64,000 bases of DNA, taken from the NCBI RefSeq assembly GCF_002938435.1, contig NZ_POQT01000011.1:1-64000 (forward strand). The letters are read 5' to 3'. The stretch's first letter is position 1. The number at the start of each line of letters is the position of its first letter. This DNA is from Blastococcus saxobsidens. Its GTDB lineage: Bacteria > Actinomycetota > Actinomycetes > Mycobacteriales > Geodermatophilaceae. Shown piece after piece: positions 57,739 through 64,000 of this stretch. Position numbers and translations under genes: made by a program. The notes beneath the pieces were generated by a model. The model was not told where the DNA came from. It did no database searches and saw only the letters and a program-made list of their open reading frames with translations.

Positions 57739-58605
57739 CTAGTGACCGTCGGCGACAGCCGCCCGTTCCCGCTCGATGAGCTCCTTGCTGCGCACCAGCC
57801 GCAGCAGCGTGACCACCAGCAGCCCGCCGGCCATGTTGAGCAGCACCGTGTACCAGAACCAGGCGATCCAGTCGCCGTAGCCGATCGGCCCGCCGGCGTG
57901 GATGCCGGCGAAGATGATCAGCGAGTCCAGGACCGAGTGGAACAGCACGAGGCCGGCGAGCACGAACGCTCCGGCCACGGCGGCGACGATCTTGCCGCCC
58001 TCGCTCTCCGCACCCTGCTGCATGCGGGTCATCAGCGTGATGGAGCTGCCGGCCAGGAAGGCCAGGGCCATCGACTGCAGGTTCAGCGGGGCGTCGACGA
58101 ACTCGGTGGCCGATTCCACCGCCGTCGCGCCGAGCTCGGGCAGCGCGACCACCACGACCCACATGACCAGCCAGCCGCCGACCAGGTTGGCCACCAGGGT
58201 GCCGCTCCACAGCCGGGCCAGCTGGCCGATCCGGGCACGGCCGGCGACCACGGCCGTCACCGGCAGGAGGAAGCCCTCGGTGAACAGCTCGCTGCGGGCC
58301 AGCAGGAGGGCGATGAAGCCGACGCTGAAGGCCAGGCCGGCCAGCAGGTGGCTGCCCGTCTCGGCGTACACGGCCAGCAGCGCGAGCACGCCCACGCCGA
58401 CCTCGAAGCCGCCGGCCAGACCGGTGGTGAGCACCTCGCGCCAGGTGCGGTGCAGCCGCTGGGCCCCCTCGTCGACGACGCGGTCGAAGGCCTGCACCAC
58501 CTCGTCCTCGACGGGGGCGTCGCTGCTGCCGAGCTCCTCGCGTGCGCTCTGCTCGTCCGCGGCGTCCTGCGGGCTCCGCTCGTCACGGGCATGGTCCAGT
58601 GCCAC
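57739..58605 (-). CDS. formate/nitrite transporter (FNT) family channel
   Basis: 288 residues from the GTG at 58605, chosen because GGAGGAGG lies just upstream; a longer frame extends further but is Arg/Ala-rich without homology. After an acidic ~50-residue N-terminus there are six helices with FNT-type half-helix motifs (TGLAGGFEVGVGVLALLAVY; LLARSELFTEGFLLPV; AGSSITLMTRMQQG). FNT channels move formate, nitrite or other small monoacids. A SigB-like promoter precedes it, back to back with that of the catalase gene. Confidence 0.88.
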   Translation of the reverse strand: MALDHARDERSPQDAADEQSAREELGSSDAPVEDEVVQAFDRVVDEGAQRLHRTWREVLTTGLAGGFEVGVGVLALLAVYAETGSHLLAGLAFSVGFIALLLARSELFTEGFLLPVTAVVAGRARIGQLARLWSGTLVANLVGGWLVMWVVVVALPELGATAVESATEFVDAPLNLQSMALAFLAGSSITLMTRMQQGAESEGGKIVAAVAGAFVLAGLVLFHSVLDSLIIFAGIHAGGPIGYGDWIAWFWYTVLLNMAGGLLVVTLLRLVRSKELIERERAAVADGH

Positions 58606-58665
58606 GGGGCCTCCTCCGGCTCCGGACGCCGACGCCACGGCTCGGCGGCGTGTCCGCATGGCGGG

Positions 58666-58690
58666 CTACCCGCGCGGATGCGGCCCACAC
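58666..58690 (-). promoter_or_regulatory. SigB/SigF-like promoter of the FNT gene
   Basis: On the minus strand GTGT (58690-58687), a 15-base spacer, and GGGTAG (58671-58666), about 60 bases upstream of the FNT GTG. The elements match the general-stress sigma consensus GTTT-N15-17-GGGTAT except for single changes. Confidence 0.55.
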
Positions 58691-58737
58691 CGACTGCCCC
58701 GTCACCGGCCGGCGCCTCCCGCCCTGCGGAAGGCGCC

Positions 58738-58764
58738 GTTTCCCCGATGCGACGGCCCGGGTAG
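58738..58764 (+). promoter_or_regulatory. SigB/SigF-like promoter of the catalase gene
   Basis: GTTT (58738-58741), a 17-base spacer, and GGGTAG (58759-58764), about 40 bases before the catalase start. The -35 match is perfect and the -10 differs only in the last base. Stress-sigma control is established for katE-type catalases in other bacteria. Confidence 0.65.
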
Positions 58765-58804
58765 CCGCCCGGAGATCGAAGCAGCCCGATGATCAGGAGA
58801 ACCC

Positions 58805-60928
58805 GTGCCCCCCACGCGCAAGCCGAACACGTCCGCCCCCAGGACCGTCAGCCCCACCGGCGTCGGCTACGACGGACCCGAGGACGGCCGCGACCCGCGG
58901 GCCCAGGCCGGCGACACGCTGACCACCCCGAACGGTGTCCGCGTCGCCGACACCGACCACTCGCTCAAGGCGGGGCCCCGCGGCCCGGTGCTGCTGGAGG
59001 ACTTCCACCTCCGCGAGAAGATCATGCACTTCGACCACGAGCGCATCCCGGAGCGCGTCGTGCACGCCCGGGGCGCCGGCGCGCACGGCGTCTTCACCGC
59101 CTACGGCACGGCGTCCAAGGTCACGCGCGCCGCGGTGCTGGCCGAGAAGGGCCTGCAGACGCCGGTCTTCGTGCGGTTCTCCACCGTGCTGGGCTCGCGC
59201 GGCTCGGCCGACACGGTGCGCGACACCCGCGGGTTCGCGACGAAGTTCTACACGAAGGAAGGCACCTGGGACCTGGTCGGCAACAACATGCCGATCTTCT
59301 TCATCCAGGACGCGATCAAGTTCCCGGACATCATCCACGCGGGCAAGCCGCACCCGGATCACGAGATCCCCCAGGCGCAGTCGGCCCACGACACGTTCTG
59401 GGACTTCGTCACGCTCCACACCGAGGCCACCCACCACACGATCTGGAACATGAGCGACCGGGGCATCCCGCGCAGCTACCGGACGATGGAGGGCTTCGGC
59501 GTCCACACCTTCAGGCTGGTCAACGCCGAGCGCGAGACCGTCCTGGTGAAGTTCCACTGGAAGCCGAAGCTCGGCGTGCACTCCCTCACCTGGGAGGAGG
59601 CGCAGATCGCCGGCGGCGTCGACCCGGACTTCCACCGTCGCGACCTCTACGAGTCGATCGAGGCCGGCGCCTTCCCGGAGTGGGAGCTCGGCATCCAGGT
59701 CTTCCCCGACACCCCCGAGGAGACGTTCGAGGGGATCGACCTGCTCGACCCGACCAAGATCGTGCCGGAGGAGCTCGCCCCGGTGCAGCCCATCGGCCGG
59801 CTGGTCCTGAACGCCAACCCGACCAACTTCTTCGCCGAGACCGAGCAGGTCGCCTTCCACACCGGTCACCTGGTGCCGGGCATCGAGGGCACCAACGACC
59901 CGTTGCTCCAGGGCCGCAACTTCTCCTACCTGGACACCCAGCTCTCCCGGCTGGGCGGGCCGAACTTTACCCAGATCCCGATCAACCGCCCGCACGCGCC
60001 GGTGAACGACAACACCCGCGACGGCTTCCACCAGCACGCCGTCCACCAGGGGCAGGCGCCGTACACGCCGAACTCGGTCGACGGCGGCAGCCCCTTCCCG
60101 GCCGACTGGTCGGAGGGCGGGTACGTGCACGTGCCGCGCGTGGTCAGCGGCCAGGTGGCCCGCACCGCACCGGCGTCCTTCGACGACCACTACTCGCAGC
60201 CGGCGCTGTTCTACAAGAGCCTGACCACCATCGAGCAGCAGCACGTGGTCGACGCCTACACCTTCGAGCTCGGCAAGTGCTTCGAGCAGCCGATCAAGGA
60301 GCGCGCGCTCACCGTCCTGGCCCGCATCCACGCGGACCTGTGCTCGCAGGTGGCCGCCGGGCTCGGGCTCCCGGTGCCGAAGAAGATCAAGGCGGAGAAG
60401 GTGCGGGGTGAATCTCCGGCCCTGCGCCAGATCAAGCCCACGCCCTTCCCGATCGACGGCCGGATCATCGGCGTCGTCGCCGGGCCGGAGGCCGACCTCA
60501 GGGGCATCGCGAAGCTGCGGGCGGCGCTCGAGGCCGAGGGCGCCCAGGTCAAGGTCGTCGCCCCGCACGGCGGGCAGCTGGTCAGCGGCAAGGACGTCGA
60601 GATCGTCGAGCGGACCTTCGCCACCGGCCGGTCCATCGAGTTCGACGCGATCGTCGTCGCCGACGGCGCACCGAAGGACGGTGACTTCCGCGCCCTGGTG
60701 ATGCTGCAGGAGGCGTTCCGCCACCTGAAGGGCATCGGGGCCTGGGGCGACGGCGTCGAGGTGCTGCGCGCCGCCGGCATCGACCCGAAGGCCCCGGGCG
60801 TGATCACCGGCAGGAAGGCGAACGCCGCGATGGCCGCCGAGACCGTCGCAGCCCTGGGCATGCACCGCGCCTGGGACCGCACCCCGCTGGTTCGCTCGTC
60901 GATGGTGCCGCCGACCGTCCGCGCCTGA
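58805..60928 (+). CDS. katE: large-subunit monofunctional catalase (HPII/KatE type)
   Basis: 707 residues from a GTG, with AGGAG 6 bases upstream. Converts hydrogen peroxide to water and oxygen. The distal histidine is H87 in RVVHARGAGAHG and the heme-ligand tyrosine is Y375 in NFSYLDTQLSRLGG; the substrate-channel Asn is in FFIQDAIKFPD. After ~residue 540 a flavodoxin/DJ-1-like C-terminal domain (GVVAGPEADLRGIAKLRAAL) marks the large-subunit clade-2 catalases, which resist heat and denaturants. It fits an organism exposed to oxidative and desiccation stress. Confidence 0.96.
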   Translation: MPPTRKPNTSAPRTVSPTGVGYDGPEDGRDPRAQAGDTLTTPNGVRVADTDHSLKAGPRGPVLLEDFHLREKIMHFDHERIPERVVHARGAGAHGVFTAYGTASKVTRAAVLAEKGLQTPVFVRFSTVLGSRGSADTVRDTRGFATKFYTKEGTWDLVGNNMPIFFIQDAIKFPDIIHAGKPHPDHEIPQAQSAHDTFWDFVTLHTEATHHTIWNMSDRGIPRSYRTMEGFGVHTFRLVNAERETVLVKFHWKPKLGVHSLTWEEAQIAGGVDPDFHRRDLYESIEAGAFPEWELGIQVFPDTPEETFEGIDLLDPTKIVPEELAPVQPIGRLVLNANPTNFFAETEQVAFHTGHLVPGIEGTNDPLLQGRNFSYLDTQLSRLGGPNFTQIPINRPHAPVNDNTRDGFHQHAVHQGQAPYTPNSVDGGSPFPADWSEGGYVHVPRVVSGQVARTAPASFDDHYSQPALFYKSLTTIEQQHVVDAYTFELGKCFEQPIKERALTVLARIHADLCSQVAAGLGLPVPKKIKAEKVRGESPALRQIKPTPFPIDGRIIGVVAGPEADLRGIAKLRAALEAEGAQVKVVAPHGGQLVSGKDVEIVERTFATGRSIEFDAIVVADGAPKDGDFRALVMLQEAFRHLKGIGAWGDGVEVLRAAGIDPKAPGVITGRKANAAMAAETVAALGMHRAWDRTPLVRSSMVPPTVRA

Positions 60929-60939
60929 CCCACTGCGCG

Positions 60940-60979
60940 CGAGAGCGCCGGTCCTGCGCGTGCGGGACCGGCGCTCTCG
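60940..60979. terminator. bidirectional terminator between katE and the aldehyde dehydrogenase
   Basis: CGAGAGCGCCGGTCC (60940-60954) pairs perfectly with GGACCGGCGCTCTCG (60965-60979), with a ten-base loop, between two convergent stops (60928 and 60986). Confidence 0.85.
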
Positions 60980-60985
60980 TGCGTG

Positions 60986-62557
60986 TCAGCGGATGAAGGG
61001 GGCGCGCTCGAGCGCCTTGAGGCCGGCCGTCATCACCTTCGCGTAGCGGTCCAGCGGCAGGCCCGGCATGGGGCCGACCGGCAGCCCGCGCTGGACGGCG
61101 ACGGTCTGGCTCTCGGTGTACTTGAGGATGCCCTCGCGCCCGTGCCGGCGGCCCACGCCGGAGTCCTTCATGCCGCCCATGGGCGCGTCGTGCGACGCCC
61201 AGGCCGCGGCGTAGGCCTCGTTGACGTTGACCGTGCCGGCCTGGATACGGGTGGCGAGCTCCGCACCGCGCGCCGGCGTCGTCCAGATGCTGGCGTTCAG
61301 CCCGTACTCGGTGTCGTTGGCCCGCTCGACCGCCTCCTCGGCGTCGCGCACCCGGCTGATCGCCACGACCGGCCCGAAGGTCTCGCCCCGGGCCAGCTCC
61401 ATGTCGTCGGTGACGCCCTCGAGCACGGTCGGCTCGTAGAACAGCGGGCCGAGGTCGGGCCGCGCCTTCCCGCCGGCGAGCACGCGGGCCCCCTTCGCGA
61501 CGGCGTCGTCGACGTGCCGGGAGACGACGTCGAGCTGGTCGGCGCTGACCAGCGAGCCCATCTCGGCCTCCCACGTCAGCCCCGCGGCCAGCTTCATGCG
61601 CTCCACCCGCTCGACGAACGCCGGGACGAAGCGGTCGTAGATGCCGTCCTCCACGTACATGCGCTCCACCGAGATGCACAGCTGGCCGGAGTTGGAGAAG
61701 CAGGCGCGCACCGCGCCCTCGACGGTCCTGTCCAGGTCGGCGTCGGCCAGCACGACCATCGGGTTCTTGCCGCCGAGCTCCGCGGAGAAGCCGATCAGCC
61801 GCCGCGCGCACTGCTCGGCGACGATCCGCCCGGTGGCGGTGGAGCCGGTGAACATCAGGTAGTCGACGCCCTCGATCAGCGGGGTGCCGAGGTCGCGGCC
61901 GGCGCCGGTGACCACCTGGAACAGCTCCCGGGGCAGGCCGGCCTCGAGGAGCAGCTCGACGGCGATGAGCGCGGTGAACGGCGTCTGGGCGTCGGGCTTG
62001 AGGACGATGCCGTTCCCGGCCAGGAGCGCCGGGATCGCGTCGGAGACGGCGAGCGTGAGCGGGTAGTTCCACGGGCTGATGACGCCGATCAGGCCCTTGG
62101 GGTGGTGGTGCTCGACGGTGCGGGTCAGCACCGGCAGGGCGCCCTGGCGGCGGGTCGGGCGCAGGTGCCTGGCCGAGGTGTTCGCGTAGTACCGCGCGGT
62201 CATGGCGACGTCGGCCAGCTCCTCGAAGGCACTCACCCGCGCCTTGCCGGTCTCGGCCTGCGCGACGTCGAGGATCTGCTCCTGCCGCTCCAGGACCAGG
62301 TCGTGGTAGCGCAGCATCACCGCGGCCCGCTCGGCCAGCGGACGCCGCGCCCACTCCGCCTGCGCCGCCCGCGCCCGCCGCTGTGCCTCCCGGACGTCGT
62401 CGGCGGTGCAGGTCGGCACCTCGCCGACGACGTCTCCGGTGAACGGCGCGTACGAGGCCTGGCGGGGCCGGTCGGGCGCGGCGGTGACCAGGGCGGCGAG
62501 CCGGGAGACCAGCGCCGGGTCCAGAGCCGGGGACGGGTGCGGGGCGGTCGTCGTCAT
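60986..62557 (-). CDS. succinate-semialdehyde dehydrogenase-like aldehyde dehydrogenase
   Basis: 523 residues from the ATG at 62557. NAD(P)-dependent oxidation of an aldehyde, probably succinate semialdehyde (GabD2-like actinobacterial group). Landmarks: SPWNYPLTLAVSDAIPALLA, FTGSTATGRIVAEQC, catalytic Glu in AELGGKNPMVVLAD and catalytic Cys in CFSNSGQLCISVERMY. The exact substrate rests on overall resemblance and is not proven. Downstream it converges with katE; upstream it is 19 bases from the flavin reductase gene, so the three minus-strand genes may be one operon. Confidence 0.9.
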   Translation of the reverse strand: MTTTAPHPSPALDPALVSRLAALVTAAPDRPRQASYAPFTGDVVGEVPTCTADDVREAQRRARAAQAEWARRPLAERAAVMLRYHDLVLERQEQILDVAQAETGKARVSAFEELADVAMTARYYANTSARHLRPTRRQGALPVLTRTVEHHHPKGLIGVISPWNYPLTLAVSDAIPALLAGNGIVLKPDAQTPFTALIAVELLLEAGLPRELFQVVTGAGRDLGTPLIEGVDYLMFTGSTATGRIVAEQCARRLIGFSAELGGKNPMVVLADADLDRTVEGAVRACFSNSGQLCISVERMYVEDGIYDRFVPAFVERVERMKLAAGLTWEAEMGSLVSADQLDVVSRHVDDAVAKGARVLAGGKARPDLGPLFYEPTVLEGVTDDMELARGETFGPVVAISRVRDAEEAVERANDTEYGLNASIWTTPARGAELATRIQAGTVNVNEAYAAAWASHDAPMGGMKDSGVGRRHGREGILKYTESQTVAVQRGLPVGPMPGLPLDRYAKVMTAGLKALERAPFIR

Positions 62558-62576
62558 GGCGCCACCTTGCCGCAGG

Positions 62577-63299
62577 TCAGGTGGCTCCGCCGCTGGGACC
62601 GAACTGCTCCACCCGGATGGCCGCCGCCGGGATGCCGAGCGTCTCGAGCAGCCGGGTGGCCGCCCCGGCGAACGCGGCCGAGCCGCACACGAACGCCGTC
62701 TGACCGGGCTCCCACAGCGGCACGAGGTCCGCGGCGCTGAGCCGGCCGGCGGGGCGGATGCCGCTCGGCTCACGGGTGGTCGCGACCAGCGCCCCGGCGG
62801 CCCACAGCTCGTCGGCGTAGGGCAGCAGCTCCAGCTCGCGGACCGAGACCGCGATGCGGAGCAGGTCGGTGCGCCCGAGGGCCCGGGCGGTGCGCAGCAT
62901 CGACACGAACGGGACGACGCCGCTGCCGCCGGCGACCAGCAGGGCCGGCGTCGCGCCGTCCCACACGAACCAGCCGCCGATCGGACCGCGGACCTCCAGC
63001 TCGTCGCCGGGCTCCACGACGTCGGCCAGGTGGGTGGACACCTCGCCGTCGTCCAGCCGCTCGACGAACAGCTCCACCAGCGGGTCGCCCGGGGCGGAGG
63101 CGATCGAGTACGACCGCTGGGCGGTGTAGCCGTCGGGCGCGGTGAGCCGCACCACGTAGTGCTGGCCGGGCAGGTGGTCCACGCGGTCGGCGACGTCGAG
63201 CCGCAGCTGCACCGAGCGCGGCACGGAACGTCGCACGCCGGCGACCGTGGCGGTGCGCCACCCGCCGCTGGGCGCACCGGCGACCCCGGCACCGAGCAC
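62577..63299 (-). CDS. FAD/NAD(P)-binding ferredoxin-reductase-like protein
   Basis: 240 residues from the GTG at 63299. An FNR-fold reductase: the FAD motif RSYSIASAPGDP and the NAD(P)-binding region LLVAGGSGVVPFVSMLR with FVCGSAAFAGAATRLLE are clear. No plant-type ferredoxin domain is attached. It follows a YedY/sulfite-oxidase-like gene, a pairing seen in other actinobacteria, so it may pass electrons to or from that molybdoenzyme. Hairpin repeat copy D ends directly at its start codon. Confidence 0.9.
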   Translation of the reverse strand: MLGAGVAGAPSGGWRTATVAGVRRSVPRSVQLRLDVADRVDHLPGQHYVVRLTAPDGYTAQRSYSIASAPGDPLVELFVERLDDGEVSTHLADVVEPGDELEVRGPIGGWFVWDGATPALLVAGGSGVVPFVSMLRTARALGRTDLLRIAVSVRELELLPYADELWAAGALVATTREPSGIRPAGRLSAADLVPLWEPGQTAFVCGSAAFAGAATRLLETLGIPAAAIRVEQFGPSGGAT

Positions 63300-63357
63300 G
63301 GCCCCGTCCAGAGGCTCGCCCCGAGCTTGCGAGGGGTGAGGAGGACGGGGTCCTTCT

Positions 63358-63360
<3 letters not shown>
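63300..63360 (-). repeat. interspersed hairpin repeat, copy D (molybdoenzyme/reductase gap)
   Basis: On the minus strand: TGAAGAAGGACCCCGTCC, where TGA is the stop of the upstream molybdoenzyme gene, inner CCCC/GGGG stem with loop core TCGCAAGCTC, then the closing arm GGACGGGGCC, immediately followed by the GTG start of the reductase. It fills the entire gap between two genes of an apparent operon. Confidence 0.8.
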
Positions 63361-63966
<606 letters not shown>

Positions 63967-64000
63967 GGACGCATTCTCCCCCGCCGCGAGGCGGCCCAAC

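Overview
The window is a very GC-rich, densely packed actinobacterial chromosome segment of about 64 kb. The following point to a high-GC soil or desiccation-tolerant actinobacterium, most likely Geodermatophilaceae (Blastococcus, Geodermatophilus or Modestobacter type): frequent GTG starts, 4-base stop/start overlaps, a mycothiol gene (mshB), the succinylase lysine branch (dapC/dapD/dapE), a DUF3117 protein, a Cys-containing leader peptide before sulfite reductase, and many GAF/GGDEF/EAL/SpoIIE signalling proteins. The family assignment is inference. No rRNA, tRNA, CRISPR array, insertion sequence or prophage was seen.

Layout. 1-1.8 kb: end of an iron/cobalamin-type ABC importer. 2-6.2 kb: 5-oxoprolinase genes pxpB/pxpC and pxpA, separated by a membrane protein and a GAF-ANTAR protein. 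6.3-9.2 kb: an SPL-like radical SAM enzyme and a PAS-GAF-SpoIIE phosphatase. 9.3-14.2 kb: a CrtI-type desaturase, two methyltransferases and a 487-residue unknown. 14.4-16.4 kb: DUF3117, tag and an NAD-dependent epimerase. 16.4-23.7 kb: membrane glycosyltransferases, a coupled GT2/DUF2064/molybdoenzyme/membrane-protein operon, a beta-propeller relic and an EamA exporter. 23.9-32.3 kb: lysine/peptidoglycan block (SRPBCC, DivIVA-like, LOG, dapE, dapD, dapC, fdxA), interrupted at 28.3-30.2 kb by a lower-GC insert that carries a zinc-finger/nuclease gene.

32.5-37.5 kb: a three-GAF GGDEF-EAL protein, a frameshifted acetyltransferase and mshB. 37.6-43.4 kb: a complete oligopeptide ABC operon (oppABCDF) with a hairpin after oppA. 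43.7-45.8 kb: a stress-type csbD gene, a DUF559 endonuclease-like gene bracketed by inverted copies of a short repeat, and an SRPBCC-Nudix fusion. 45.9-49.7 kb: sulfate assimilation (cysteine-free Rrf2 regulator, cysC, leader peptide, sulfite reductase, zinc ribbon, APS reductase). 49.8-57.7 kb: PCD, PhoX with a PHO-box-like site, a DUF3037/HipA-like pair, a second GGDEF-EAL protein, DUF1990 and an ABC-2 type exporter. 57.7-64 kb: a formate/nitrite-type channel divergent from a large catalase, both with SigB-like promoters, then a succinate-semialdehyde dehydrogenase and a flavin reductase/YedY-like molybdoenzyme pair.

The most interesting signals are: (1) a four-copy intergenic hairpin repeat whose two stems co-vary and whose first bases supply the stop codon of the upstream gene in three copies; (2) a foreign gene combining four treble-clef zinc modules with a PD-(D/E)XK-like domain; (3) a DUF559 gene framed by inverted copies of a 23-base repeat; (4) several readable regulatory sites (PHO box, SigB-like promoters, cysteine leader peptide).
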